64,000 nucleotides of DNA, from assembly GCF_000702445.1 (NCBI RefSeq), contig NZ_JNIF01000003.1, positions 1,736,001 through 1,800,000 on the forward strand, read 5' to 3'. Shown here one piece after another: positions 34,385 to 43,126 of this stretch. The notes under the pieces are model-generated. The model had not been told where the DNA came from. It did no database searches and saw only the letters and a list, made by a program, of their open reading frames with translations. Position 1 is the stretch's first letter. Each line of letters begins with the position of its first letter. The position numbers and the translations under genes are program-made. This stretch comes from Bryobacter aggregatus MPL3 (GTDB lineage: Bacteria; Acidobacteriota; Terriglobia; Bryobacterales; Bryobacteraceae).

Positions 34385-35732
34385 ACAACTCAGCCTCATC
34401 TTCCTTCTGGTCTTTGCGGTGCGGCTGACCAACTTCCGCATCCTCTGGATCGAAGAAGCTTATCCGATGACCGCTGCCATCCAGATGCTGCACGGCCGTC
34501 TTCCTTATCTCGATTTCTGGTTCGACAAGCCGCCTCTCAGCGCCGTCTTTTATCTGCTTTGGGGCGCTCTACCCGGCTGGCTGCTTCGCTTCGCCGGCTC
34601 TGTTTATGTCACTGGTTGTGCGGCGCTTGCCTACCAGTTGGGTGGCCGCTACGCAGCCTGGCTGCTGGCCGTCTACCTTAGTTTCGGTATCCCCTCGGCG
34701 GTGATGGCTCTGGCCCCAGACCTGCTGCTTGTCGCCCCCCATCTTGCCGCCATCTGGCTCGCCCAGACGGGACGGCCCTGGCTGGCCGGGCTCAGCTGTG
34801 GCCTTGCGCTTTTGATCCACACCAAAGGGGTCTTCGTGCTCCTCGCGGCTTTGCTCTGGTCGCCAAACTGGCGTACTCTCGCCGGCTTTGCTGCCCTCCT
34901 GCCCATCCACGCCGTCTTCGGAGCCGCCTACTGGCAACAGGTCTGGTGGTGGGGGAACGTTTACTCGTCCCATACTTTTGTCACCAAACCTGTCCTCGAG
35001 TTTGTACGCCGTACCGGCAACTGGATCGGCTTTCAGAGCGCGGCTGTCCTTGCGACCTTTCTCGACTACCGTCGCCTGGACTGGCGCAATTGGGCCTGGC
35101 TTGCGATTGCGCTGGTCAGCGTCTGCACCGGTCTGCGCTTCTTTCCGCGCTACTACTTCTTCCTGCTGGTCCCGATTGTCGTTCTTGCCGGACGCAGCCT
35201 GGAACAACTGCCTAAAGCCTGGCGCATCGCGAGCCTTGCCCTGCTTCTGATCCCCATCCTTCGCTTCGCCCCCCGCGACATCCAGCTTGCGCGCGGCGAT
35301 GAGCATTGGGGCGATCTTGCCCTTTTCCACGATAGCCAGGAGATCGCCCAGGTCATTCGCGACCGGGCCAAGCCCGAAGATACCCTCTTTGTCTGGGGCT
35401 ATCGTCCCGATATCGACGCACTCTCCCGTCTCAAGGGCGGCACACCCTTTCTTGAAAGCCAACCCCTCACCTGCATCTTCGCTGACCGCCACCTCCGCGA
35501 ATTCAAACCGATGCAGAATCTTGGTTGTGAAGCCCGGGTCCGCGAGCTCGACCGCTACCAGCCCACCTGGATCGTCGATGGGTTAGGCCCTTCAAACCCC
35601 CGCTTCCGTGTCGAATCCTACTACTCCCTCCGCGGCTATGAACTCAGCACCCGCACCCCGAGCGCCTATCTCTATCACCTCGTCATCCCCCGCGACCAGC
35701 AGCTCGACGCCGCTGTCCGTATTTCTCCCTAG
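34377..35732 (+). CDS. Polytopic membrane glycosyltransferase (GT39/PMT-like)
   Basis: A 451-residue protein with about ten hydrophobic segments. The first periplasmic loop carries an acidic motif and a conserved pattern (LWIEEAYPMTAAIQMLHG, LPYLDFWFDKPPL) typical of dolichol/polyprenyl-phosphate-sugar-dependent GT-C enzymes, whose acidic loop residues act in catalysis. The soluble C-terminal tail begins near residue 310. GTG at 34377 gives a start just before the first membrane helix and overlaps rapZ by eight bases; the frame also opens upstream at 34287. Acceptor and donor are unknown. Confidence 0.8.
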   Translation: MSRQLSLIFLLVFAVRLTNFRILWIEEAYPMTAAIQMLHGRLPYLDFWFDKPPLSAVFYLLWGALPGWLLRFAGSVYVTGCAALAYQLGGRYAAWLLAVYLSFGIPSAVMALAPDLLLVAPHLAAIWLAQTGRPWLAGLSCGLALLIHTKGVFVLLAALLWSPNWRTLAGFAALLPIHAVFGAAYWQQVWWWGNVYSSHTFVTKPVLEFVRRTGNWIGFQSAAVLATFLDYRRLDWRNWAWLAIALVSVCTGLRFFPRYYFFLLVPIVVLAGRSLEQLPKAWRIASLALLLIPILRFAPRDIQLARGDEHWGDLALFHDSQEIAQVIRDRAKPEDTLFVWGYRPDIDALSRLKGGTPFLESQPLTCIFADRHLREFKPMQNLGCEARVRELDRYQPTWIVDGLGPSNPRFRVESYYSLRGYELSTRTPSAYLYHLVIPRDQQLDAAVRISP

Positions 35733-35851
35733 AGACAATTTCGCGAATCGCTGCAATCGGCCTGTCCAAGCACTCTTCACCCGTCAATTTTCTCAACTCC
35801 CAACTTACCGCCGCTCCAGCACTGAAATTTGACCCAAAGGATGGTATTGTG

Positions 35852-35863
35852 AGTACCGGTACT
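35852..35863. promoter_or_regulatory. Perfect 12-base palindrome upstream of PEP-CTERM gene 1
   Basis: AGTACCGGTACT reads the same on both strands and lies 87 bases before the first PEP-CTERM start. It could be an operator, but no regulator is known and it is not repeated before the other paralogues. Confidence 0.2.
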
Positions 35864-35949
35864 TTGGCGTCTGGGCTAGATGGAAAGCCTGGGCTAAAGC
35901 CTCTGCTGCCGTATTGGCAGTTCCATAAAAAAAATCTGAACCATAAATC

Positions 35950-36477
35950 ATGAAATATTTCATTCTCCCTGTACTCACTCTGCTCGCTCTCTTGCCCCAG
36001 CATTCTTCTGCTACGCCACTCGCGGGTTCTTTCTACGGAGACACTACGAATGGCCCAGTCTGGAGTGCCAATGACCCGGGTGGAAATGCCGTTCCGTTCA
36101 ATATCCTCCGTGTGAGCGTCAGCGGATCAGACCCCGAATACGTATACGACTGGGAGTTCACGGCCAACTTTGACGCATATGCATTTTTCTATTTGTCGCT
36201 TCCAGATATGAATAACCCTTTGCAGGGTTTATTGACTGTGGTAAATACCGGTATTTATCAAAATGGAACTATGAATCCTGGTGTTGATCTTTACTTCTTG
36301 ATTTCTGGTTTTCTTAATGAAGAATATGGAGCCTACGGTTTGGAGTTCACTGGCAGCCAGCCGCTTTCCATCACCGACGTGACTCCCTACGATACTTCCG
36401 CAGTCCCCGAGCCCTCCACCGCTGCATTGGTCGCTCTCGGAATCGGCGGAGTCCTTTATCGCTTCCGGCGTCGTTAA
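35950..36477 (+). CDS. PEP-CTERM sorting-domain protein 1
   Basis: A 175-residue exported protein with a signal peptide (MKYFILPVLTLLALLPQHSSA). The body of about 125 residues is rich in Tyr, Asp and Asn (LAGSFYGDTTNGPVW, YVYDWEFTANF). The C-terminus has the full PEP-CTERM signal: VPEPSTA, a hydrophobic helix (ALVALGIGGVLY) and a basic tail (RFRRR). Such proteins are cut and sorted by an exosortase (EpsH/XrtA type) in exopolysaccharide-making bacteria; no exosortase is in the window. The last 107 bases are almost identical to those of two paralogues downstream. Confidence 0.85.
   Translation: MKYFILPVLTLLALLPQHSSATPLAGSFYGDTTNGPVWSANDPGGNAVPFNILRVSVSGSDPEYVYDWEFTANFDAYAFFYLSLPDMNNPLQGLLTVVNTGIYQNGTMNPGVDLYFLISGFLNEEYGAYGLEFTGSQPLSITDVTPYDTSAVPEPSTAALVALGIGGVLYRFRRR
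36371..36477 (+). repeat. PEP-CTERM coding cassette, copy 1
   Basis: A 107-base segment ending at the stop codon, encoding the SITDV-TPYDTSAVPEPST sorting tail. It matches copies 2 (37146-37252) and 3 (38585-38691) in length and most bases. Confidence 0.85.
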
Positions 36478-36491
36478 TCTCTCACCAGGTA

Positions 36492-36511
36492 GGGCTAGAC
36501 CAAGCTAGCCC
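36492..36511 (+). terminator. Hairpin after PEP-CTERM gene 1
   Basis: GGGCTAG (36492-36498) pairs with CTAGCCC (36505-36511) around a six-base loop, 14 bases after the stop. No T run follows. Confidence 0.3.
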
Positions 36512-36549
36512 CAACCCTAATGCCAGGATCAGCTCAGATCGACGCGGTG

Positions 36550-36570
36550 CTTCTACTCAAAAAGTAGAAG
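36550..36570. repeat. Second hairpin in the gap after PEP-CTERM gene 1
   Basis: CTTCTACT (36550-36557) and AGTAGAAG (36563-36570) form an eight-pair stem with loop CAAAA. It may add to termination or bind a regulator. The rest of the 262-base gap shows no gene. Confidence 0.3.
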
Positions 36571-36739
36571 GGAAAGTCTTATTATCTCGCCTCCTAAAGT
36601 ATTAAAATTCCATGCCGATGGATATCAGGCGTTTGATCGATAGAAATTCCAGATCTTGCCGCTGCGGCTCTCACTTACTCTGACCATCGACAGAGCTGCC
36701 TCACACACCCCAATCCCCGAAAGGCTTTAATCCCTACTC

Positions 36740-37252
36740 ATGAGATCTCTTTTGCTTGCCGCCTTCGCCCTGGCTACATTCCTGCCCCAACAGTCTCCAG
36801 CTGAGACGTTGCTTGCCGGAAGCTTCGACGGAAATACGGAGAATGGACCCGTTTTCGGCTCAGATTCGATCCACTTCAACGTGATCAAATTGTTCATCCC
36901 AGGCCCTGATGCGTTCTACATTCACGAAGTTACATTTGCTGTAGATTTCATCGGAGTTCTACGTGTGTACACCGCATTCCCAGACCTTACGGATCTGTCG
37001 ATAAATCATTTCTTTAGCTCCGCTCCGGTGACAGAAATCTGGGGGCTCTCTTCCAATACTCCTCTCTATTTTTTGGTCAGCGGTGTCTCAACTGGCGATT
37101 TCGGGAACTATAGCTTTGAGTTCGCCGGCGAGCAGCCTGTCTTCCTCACCGACGTCACTCCCTACGATACTTCCGCAGTTCCCGAGCCCTCCACCGCTGC
37201 ATTGGTCGCTCTCGGAATCGGCAGTATCCTTTATCGCTTCCGCCGTCGCTAA
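36740..37252 (+). CDS. PEP-CTERM sorting-domain protein 2
   Basis: A 170-residue exported protein with signal peptide MRSLLLAAFALATFLPQQSPA. The body of about 120 residues resembles paralogue 4 closely (LLAGSFDGNTENGPVF, DSIHFNVIKLFIPGP, FAVDFIGVLRVYTAFPDLTD). The C-terminus is TSAVPEPSTAALVALG followed by a hydrophobic helix and RFRRR. It probably depends on an exosortase encoded elsewhere. Gene 4 (the broken one) is its nearest relative, so these two arose by a more recent duplication than genes 1 and 3. Confidence 0.85.
   Translation: MRSLLLAAFALATFLPQQSPAETLLAGSFDGNTENGPVFGSDSIHFNVIKLFIPGPDAFYIHEVTFAVDFIGVLRVYTAFPDLTDLSINHFFSSAPVTEIWGLSSNTPLYFLVSGVSTGDFGNYSFEFAGEQPVFLTDVTPYDTSAVPEPSTAALVALGIGSILYRFRRR
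37146..37252 (+). repeat. PEP-CTERM coding cassette, copy 2
   Basis: The 107-base C-terminal cassette; by eye it differs from copy 1 at fewer than ten positions, while the bodies of the two genes differ far more. Confidence 0.85.
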
Positions 37253-37632
37253 AGCTCACAGTGTTCCAAGACGCATCTGCTAGCGTCTTGGAACACGCTC
37301 CACGGGTTCTGAACCATCCCAAAGCAATAGAATACAAATCGATAAGAAGACTCAGCTCAGATATGCCAGAGCAGATGTGAAAGCTATTCTGTTGCGCCAA
37401 AAATAGCAGCCCTTCACATCCGGTAGACAGCATGAGTGCGATTCTCCTCCGCCAAATCCCGGCCGCGACGCCGATGAATCAAATTCTCCTGATCATTGAG
37501 CGGTTACATTACAAGTTAATATGTGAAGTTGGTCGCCGACCTAGGGGAATCAAGCCGTGCGTCCGATGGTATGAGATCGGTCGGACTACGTAAAAATACT
37601 GAGTCCCATCAAACACACAAGAGACACAAATC
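37253..37632 (+). other. Intergenic stretch of 380 bases
   Basis: Holds the 14-pair hairpin at 37261-37296 near its start. Closer to the third PEP-CTERM gene are two small dyads: GGTCGCCGACC (37531-37541) and GTCCGA...TCGGAC (37561-37566 with 37581-37586). No believable coding frame was found on either strand. Confidence 0.5.
37261..37296 (+). terminator. Perfect 14-pair hairpin after PEP-CTERM gene 2
   Basis: GTGTTCCAAGACGC (37261-37274) and GCGTCTTGGAACAC (37283-37296) form a perfect stem with an eight-base loop, starting eight bases after the stop codon. There is no T run, so it may protect the transcript end or act bidirectionally rather than as a classic intrinsic terminator. Confidence 0.5.
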
Positions 37633-38172
37633 ATGAAATATCTACTATCGATAGTACTGGCACTGTTTACCCTCATCCCCCAAACCGCTTCAGCCAAGAT
37701 TTTGGCGGGCGAAATGAAAGGTAGCTTCACCGGAGCCTCCACTTTCGTCAATCCCGAGACCTTCGGAGAGGTTCAGTACCGATTGTTCTCGGTCCTGGCC
37801 GAAGGTCCAGAAGGCTCATACGACTACGATTACAGCTATCGAATCGATTCAGTGGTCGGCGTGCGAGTGTATAACGATATGCCTGACTCCTCGGATCTTT
37901 CGATCAACTACCAATACGAAATATCGCTAGCCGACGCTGACACGGGCAACGACCCCTACGGATTCCTTTCAGGCGTGCCAATTTACTTCTTATTTCTCCC
38001 AAGCGTGCCGGACCAGACGGACTCGTTCTCGATGAAATTCTACGGTTCTAACCCACTAATCATTGCCGAACACCGTTTCGAACCAGCCAGCGATCCTGCT
38101 GCTGTCCCCGAACCTGGTACTGTCGCCCTCGTCGCCCTCGGAATCGGTGGAATTCTCTACCGCCGCCGCTAG
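37633..38172 (+). CDS. PEP-CTERM sorting-domain protein 3
   Basis: A 179-residue exported protein with signal peptide MKYLLSIVLALFTLIPQTASA. The body is the most diverged of the four (YDYDYSYRIDSVVGVRVYND, SDLSINYQYEISL), yet keeps the SDLSIN and YFL patterns. The tail AAVPEPGTVALVALGIGG and final YRRR give a full PEP-CTERM signal, but the DNA of this tail is unlike the 107-base cassette of the others. Confidence 0.85.
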   Translation: MKYLLSIVLALFTLIPQTASAKILAGEMKGSFTGASTFVNPETFGEVQYRLFSVLAEGPEGSYDYDYSYRIDSVVGVRVYNDMPDSSDLSINYQYEISLADADTGNDPYGFLSGVPIYFLFLPSVPDQTDSFSMKFYGSNPLIIAEHRFEPASDPAAVPEPGTVALVALGIGGILYRRR

Positions 38173-38315
38173 ACATCCTCAACGCTTTCCTGCCGCTGAA
38201 CCTCAGGTGTTGGGTCTCGAGCAATTCTGGACCTCGCCGCTGTGATGGCTCTCATTCGCTCTGACCCGCAATGGAGCCGGATCGCCCACACTCATCCCGA
38301 AAGACGTCAATCTCT

Positions 38316-38691
38316 ATGAGATATCTTTTACTTGCCGCTCTTGCGCTGGCTACATTCCTGCCCCAACAGTCTTCGGCCTCATCGCTAGCCGGAAGTTTCT
38401 ACGGAAATACGACGAATGGCCCCGTTCTCGGCGCAGATTCGATCCACTACAACATCATCGAGATGTTCATCCCAGGCCCTCAGCCGGGCTACAGCTACGG
38501 ATTGACATTTGCTACAGATTTCAGCGGAGGTCTTCGTGTGTTCACGGCCTTCCCGGACATTACCGATTGATCAGCCCGTCATCCTCACCGATGTTACTCC
38601 CTACGATACTTCCGCAGTCCCCGAACCCTCCACCGTCGCATTCGTCGCTCTCGGCGTAGGCGGAATTCTTTACCGCCTCCGCCGCCGCTAG
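38316..38691 (+). pseudogene. Broken PEP-CTERM paralogue (internal deletion and frameshift)
   Basis: The N-terminal 84 codons match PEP-CTERM gene 2 (MRYLLLAALALATFLPQQSS, DSIHYNIIEMFIPGP, TAFPDITD), then a TGA stop follows at 38568. The sorting tail continues in the +1 frame (PVILTDV, then VPEPSTVAFVALGVGG and YRLRRR) to 38691. Compared with gene 2 about 134 bases are missing at the junction near 38567, which explains the frame change. The truncated product would be secreted but not sorted. A programmed shift is unlikely because the middle of the protein is absent. Confidence 0.75.
38585..38691 (+). repeat. PEP-CTERM coding cassette, copy 3 (in the pseudogene)
   Basis: Same 107-base length as the other two copies but more changed; retained although it is out of frame with the broken gene's start. 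Confidence 0.8.
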
Positions 38692-38791
38692 TCCTTCTGC
38701 TGTAGGTGTTCGATCCGCGGTCGCTTATGACAGATCGGGCGCCTACACTCCCAATGAAACATCATTAACTACAAACGATTCACCTTGAATC

Positions 38792-38797
38792 TATAAT
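38792..38797 (+). promoter_or_regulatory. Candidate -10 box for the TonB-receptor-like gene
   Basis: A perfect TATAAT lies 54 bases before the ATG at 38852. No good -35 hexamer is at the ideal distance, so only the -10 element is supported. The start itself has GAGG five bases upstream. Confidence 0.35.
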
Positions 38798-38851
38798 CTG
38801 CCTCTGTTAGGCTCCTCAGCAGTTGCTCCATAATGTCCTTCCGAGGTGTCT

Positions 38852-41800
38852 ATGCGCGTTCTCAGGAAACTTCTTCTCATCTGGATCGCTGCTCTCCCCG
38901 CTCAGGCGCAGACGCTCTATGGATCACTGACTGGAAACGTCACCGACCCCACCGACGCGGCTGTTCCCAACTCCAAGGTCGAAACCCTCAACATCGCTAC
39001 TGGCATTACCAAGTCGATCCTGACCGACGATCGAGGCGGCTTTCTGATGAGCGATCTCCTGCCTGGCATCTACCGGATCACCGTCACCGCGCCTTCGTTT
39101 ACCACCCGTATCTTCAACGACGTCAGGATCATCGTCAACAATACCCTCCGCCTCGATGTTTCCGTCTCCGTCTCTCAGATGGCCGAGAGCATTACGATTG
39201 GTGCAAATGCGGTCATGCTCCAGTCCGATCGTGCCGACGTCAATAACCAGCTCAGCACCGGACAGATCGCCGACCTCCCGCTGATCAACTCCCAGGGACG
39301 CAACTTCCAGGTCCTCTATAAGATCCTCCCCGGTTTCACTCCGCCCGTCGAAGCCCATTCGGATTCCGGCAACCCCCAGCGCTCGATGGTCACCCAGGCC
39401 AACGGCATGCCCCAATCGAGCAACGCGACCAAGCTCGATGGGGCGACCATCAGTCACCCCTGGCTGCCCCGTCTGGTCGCCTATGTCCCGCCGGTGGAAG
39501 CCATCGAAACGGTCAACATTGTTTCCAACTCCTTCGACGCCGAGCAAGGCATGGCCGGCGGCGCCGCCACCAATGTCATCATCAAGTCCGGCACCAACCA
39601 GTTCCACGGCGCGGGTTGGGAATTCCTCACCAACAGCAAACTGAAGGCGCGGAATTATTTCTATTGCCTCTACTCCTGCACTGGCGATCCGAACCGCGCC
39701 CCCAAGAATGTGCAGAATCAATTCGGTGCCATGATTGGTGGCCCCATCGTCAAAAACAAACTCTTTTTCTTTGCCGACTGGGAACGCACCACCCGCCGCC
39801 AGATTGCCACCGTCCTGCGCACCGTGCCCACCCTTCCTATGCGCAGTGGCGACTACAGCGCCACCGGCACCACCATTTATGACCCTACGACCGGCAACGC
39901 CGACGGCACCAATCGCGTCGCCTTTCCCAACAACGTCATCCCCACCAGCCGCATCGACCCGGCGGCGAAGTACATGACCGACCTGATTCCGCAGCCGAAC
40001 CAGGGGAACATCTTCCCCAATAACTACCTCGCTGTCGGTGGCTATCAGTTCCAGCGCGACAACGTCGATTTCAAGGTCAATTACACGCCCACCGAGAAAC
40101 TCCAGTTTTTCACCCGCTATAGCTTCTCCCCAAGCGATATCTTCGATCCCCCCTCACTCGGTGGAGCCGGTGGGGATGCTACCAATGGCGGCCAGCCCGG
40201 CAATGCTCCCGGCAGGATCCAATCTGCTGCAATCGGTGGCACTTACACGATTTCGCCGCGACTGATTCTGGATGCAGTGGTTGGCTACACCCGGCTCCGT
40301 CTCTCCGCCAAGAATGTCGACATCGATAAGAATTATGGCCTGGACGTTCTGAAGATCCCCGGCACCAACGGTAGCGACCCGCTCCAGGGCGGCTATCCCC
40401 GCTTCACCATCACCGGCTTCGCCAGCCTCGGCAACCCAAACGTGTCGAACCCCTTCCTCTTCCGCGATAACCAATACGTCACCAACTGGAATCTTGGCTG
40501 GGTCAAAGGCGTCCACTCCATCCGCATGGGCTTTGAGTTCAGCCGATTCGACATCAACCACTTCCAGCCGCAGGCGAACTACGGCCCGCGCGGCGGCTTC
40601 AATTTTGCCGGTGGCATCACCAGCCGCAATGGAGGGGCATCCAGCACCGCTTACAACAGCTATGCCGATTTCATGCTTGGTCTTCCCTCCGGCATGGGGA
40701 AAGATGTGCAATATCTGAACCCCGCCACTGTGCGCATGCCTTCCTACGGCATGTACATCCGGGACGTCTGGCAGGTGACGCGAAAACTCACCATCGACTA
40801 TGGCATTCGATATGAAATTTATCCCGCGCCTCGTCGCGACCATTGGGACGGCGAACGCTACGATCCCAATACCGACAAGGTCTATCGCGGTGGCTACGAT
40901 ACTGGCCACGGCCAATTTGCTCCCCGGCTCGGCATCGCTTACCGCATGAATGACCGCACGGTGATCCGCCTCGGCGGTGGCATCAGCGTTGATCCCAATA
41001 CCTTCCGTTACCTGCGCGATGCTTATCCGGCCACTCTTTCGTATCAGACCAGTGGCTCCACCTCGTATGTCCCTGCCGGTTCGCTCCGCACCGGCCTTCC
41101 ACCTGTCATCGGTCCAGACCTGACTCAATCGGTGTTTACGCTCGCGCCCAATATCGGCACCACTACCTTCCCGCAAAAGTTCAATCGCGGCTACATCGAA
41201 TCCTGGAACCTCACCCTCCAGCGTGATCTCGGCAAGGCGCTCAATCTTACGGCGAGTTATGTCGGTTCCCGAGGCATCCGGCAAACGGTCCTACAGAACA
41301 TCAACGCCGCAGGACCCGGTGGGGGCAATCCAGGCCGCGCACTGTATCCGTCCTTCCAACGCATCTCGGACATTCGCTACTTTACGCCCTTCAACACCTC
41401 GCAATACAACGGGCTACTGACCTCTGTCACACGGCGCTTCTCGAGCAGTGTTGTCGGTGCTTCCTACACTTGGTCTCGAGCCATTGGTTACGCCGACGAT
41501 CAGGATGGTGGTCTGAACTTCAACTATGTCCCACTGCTCTATCGCAACAAAGGAGTGCAGGGCTATGACCGGACCCACAACCTGCAACTCTACGGAAACT
41601 ACGAACTGCCTTTCGGCAAAGGCAAATCCCTGCTGAGCACTGGCATTGGCAGCAAGCTTGCCGGAGGTTGGCAGTTGAACTGGATCTTGAGCCGCACCAG
41701 CGGCGTGCCGCTCACCGTCCTCGCGAGTGGCACTTCACTCAATGCCCCCGGCAACACACAGGTGGCCGATCAGATTCTGGGCAATGTCCAGATCTTGGGC

Positions 41801-42142
41801 GGCCATGGAGTCGGGCAAGCCTACTTCAACCCCAACGCCTTCGCGCCGGTGACGGATGTCCGCTTCGGCAATGTCGGCCGCAATTCGATCCGAGGACCCG
41901 GCGTCTTCAATCTCGATAGCGGGCTCTTCCGCAAGTTCACGATCACCGAGCGTGTCGCCCTCCAATTCCGAGCGGAATGTTTCGGCGCGACCAATACGCC
42001 GCAGTTCGGCAACCCTGGGTTAAACGTTTCGAACCTCAACCGCAACGCTGATGGCTCCATCCGCGCGCTCAACGGCTTCGGAGAAATCACGACGGCAACC
42101 GGGGAAAGACAATTCCGCTTCGCGTTGCGACTCAGCTTCTAA
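38852..42142 (+). CDS. Carboxypeptidase-regulatory-like / TonB-dependent receptor-like outer-membrane protein
   Basis: A 1096-residue protein of the large family expanded in Acidobacteriota. A signal peptide (MRVLRKLLLIWIAALPAQAQ) leads to a carboxypeptidase-regulatory-like domain (about 20-110: LYGSLTGNVTDPTDAAVPNS, ILTDDRGGFLMSDLLPGIY). A plug-like region follows (DLPLINSQGRNFQVL, NVIIKSGTNQFHGAGWEF), then a long beta barrel ending in the outer-membrane-type C-terminus RQFRFALRLSF. It probably takes up or binds a large substrate such as glycan fragments; the substrate is unknown. GAGG five bases before ATG at 38852 decides the start over GTG at 38846. Confidence 0.92.
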   Translation: MRVLRKLLLIWIAALPAQAQTLYGSLTGNVTDPTDAAVPNSKVETLNIATGITKSILTDDRGGFLMSDLLPGIYRITVTAPSFTTRIFNDVRIIVNNTLRLDVSVSVSQMAESITIGANAVMLQSDRADVNNQLSTGQIADLPLINSQGRNFQVLYKILPGFTPPVEAHSDSGNPQRSMVTQANGMPQSSNATKLDGATISHPWLPRLVAYVPPVEAIETVNIVSNSFDAEQGMAGGAATNVIIKSGTNQFHGAGWEFLTNSKLKARNYFYCLYSCTGDPNRAPKNVQNQFGAMIGGPIVKNKLFFFADWERTTRRQIATVLRTVPTLPMRSGDYSATGTTIYDPTTGNADGTNRVAFPNNVIPTSRIDPAAKYMTDLIPQPNQGNIFPNNYLAVGGYQFQRDNVDFKVNYTPTEKLQFFTRYSFSPSDIFDPPSLGGAGGDATNGGQPGNAPGRIQSAAIGGTYTISPRLILDAVVGYTRLRLSAKNVDIDKNYGLDVLKIPGTNGSDPLQGGYPRFTITGFASLGNPNVSNPFLFRDNQYVTNWNLGWVKGVHSIRMGFEFSRFDINHFQPQANYGPRGGFNFAGGITSRNGGASSTAYNSYADFMLGLPSGMGKDVQYLNPATVRMPSYGMYIRDVWQVTRKLTIDYGIRYEIYPAPRRDHWDGERYDPNTDKVYRGGYDTGHGQFAPRLGIAYRMNDRTVIRLGGGISVDPNTFRYLRDAYPATLSYQTSGSTSYVPAGSLRTGLPPVIGPDLTQSVFTLAPNIGTTTFPQKFNRGYIESWNLTLQRDLGKALNLTASYVGSRGIRQTVLQNINAAGPGGGNPGRALYPSFQRISDIRYFTPFNTSQYNGLLTSVTRRFSSSVVGASYTWSRAIGYADDQDGGLNFNYVPLLYRNKGVQGYDRTHNLQLYGNYELPFGKGKSLLSTGIGSKLAGGWQLNWILSRTSGVPLTVLASGTSLNAPGNTQVADQILGNVQILGGHGVGQAYFNPNAFAPVTDVRFGNVGRNSIRGPGVFNLDSGLFRKFTITERVALQFRAECFGATNTPQFGNPGLNVSNLNRNADGSIRALNGFGEITTATGERQFRFALRLSF

Positions 42143-42664
42143 GGTCTGGGGGAGACTTGTGTTGCCCGGTGAGGGAAACTGTTTCCTCCTGTGACCCTGG
42201 TGTCCGCCATGCATACCCTCATGGCCGTCCTTCGAAGGCTCATCCTCGGATGGCGTCGAGTACGAATCCTCTTTGAAGCCAGACTCGGTAGCGAAGAAGG
42301 AACATCCATGTGTATTTAGCTGAAGATCTCCGAACCCTTCAGGTTCCAGCTTCCGCCCAGCTCTCTGGTGGCAACTGATGCCACCAAAGGCTCAAGTGCC
42401 AAGACGAACAACCCGGTTGGGGTGCATGAGCAAATAATGAGGCGCCGCCATACTACACCCATAGCATCTAGTTCTGGTGATGCAACAAACGACATCCACG
42501 GGTTCGCCCTTCCTTCCGCTATGTCGAGTCCCAATGCAATATCGCTACGGATGGGGAAGAAATGAAAAATGGGTTGGAATTTTGCCAAGATCCCAGTATG
42601 AGTTTGTCCTCAGTCCGGAACCTGATTGCATCGAATTTACTGTCTGGAAACTAGTGGAGTCGAT
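42143..42664. other. Intergenic stretch of about 520 bases
   Basis: Nothing convincing was found here. Short frames on both strands (for instance 42316-42588 on the minus strand) lack recognisable motifs and ribosome-binding sites. A small imperfect stem (around 42172-42187) follows the receptor gene. Base use changes toward lower GC from about 42300 on, at the edge of the accessory patch. Confidence 0.4.
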
Positions 42665-43126
42665 ATGTATCGTTTTTCAAGCTGTGTTGGGATGTTGCTG
42701 TTGCTCTCGTCATTGGTGCATGCCGAGATCTGCAAGGACGTCATAGATGCGGTGCATGACCCTCGACTGTCTCTCACCTTGCACACCTTGGAAGATCGCT
42801 ATCTCCCGAATGAAATGGTTCTGTCGCTCCCTACTTGGGAAGAACAATTTCAGAGCAGGATCGAGAGGGCATGTTTTCACGCATGCAGCGGAATGTTCAA
42901 TCCAATAGCCCGCCAAGATTCCCGCACTATGAGAGATTGCTCTGGTCTGACAGCAAACACTCTTTCGTCTCTGCAGACCGAATGGTCTCAGAAGGCGACA
43001 ATAAAACTTGAAAGGCGTATCGAGGCGACAAGAACCCGAATCACCGGAATGCCTTGTCTCCTGGTATGCTTCTGGTCCAGGATTGACTGCAGTGAAACTA
43101 TATTATGGAGATTGACGAATGGTTGA
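42665..43126 (+). CDS. Small secreted Cys-rich protein of unknown function
   Basis: Not recognised. The 153-residue protein has a signal peptide (MYRFSSCVGMLLLLSSLVHA) and a mature part with eight cysteines, including EICKDV, ACFHACSG, MPCLLVCFW and RIDCSET. GGAG five bases before ATG at 42665 supports this start over the longer frame at 42626. Codon use (AGA, AGG, ATA) is unlike most neighbours and points to transfer. It overlaps the next gene by eight bases, so the two are probably translated together. Confidence 0.6.
   Translation: MYRFSSCVGMLLLLSSLVHAEICKDVIDAVHDPRLSLTLHTLEDRYLPNEMVLSLPTWEEQFQSRIERACFHACSGMFNPIARQDSRTMRDCSGLTANTLSSLQTEWSQKATIKLERRIEATRTRITGMPCLLVCFWSRIDCSETILWRLTNG

Noticed and set aside
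35733-35949. Sigma-54 promoter before the PEP-CTERM genes (known in some PEP-CTERM systems)
   Set aside because: GG and GC pairs were found only at the wrong spacing.
42316-42588. 90-residue minus-strand frame in the gap after the TonB-receptor-like gene
   Set aside because: No signal, domain or ribosome-binding site; treated as non-coding.
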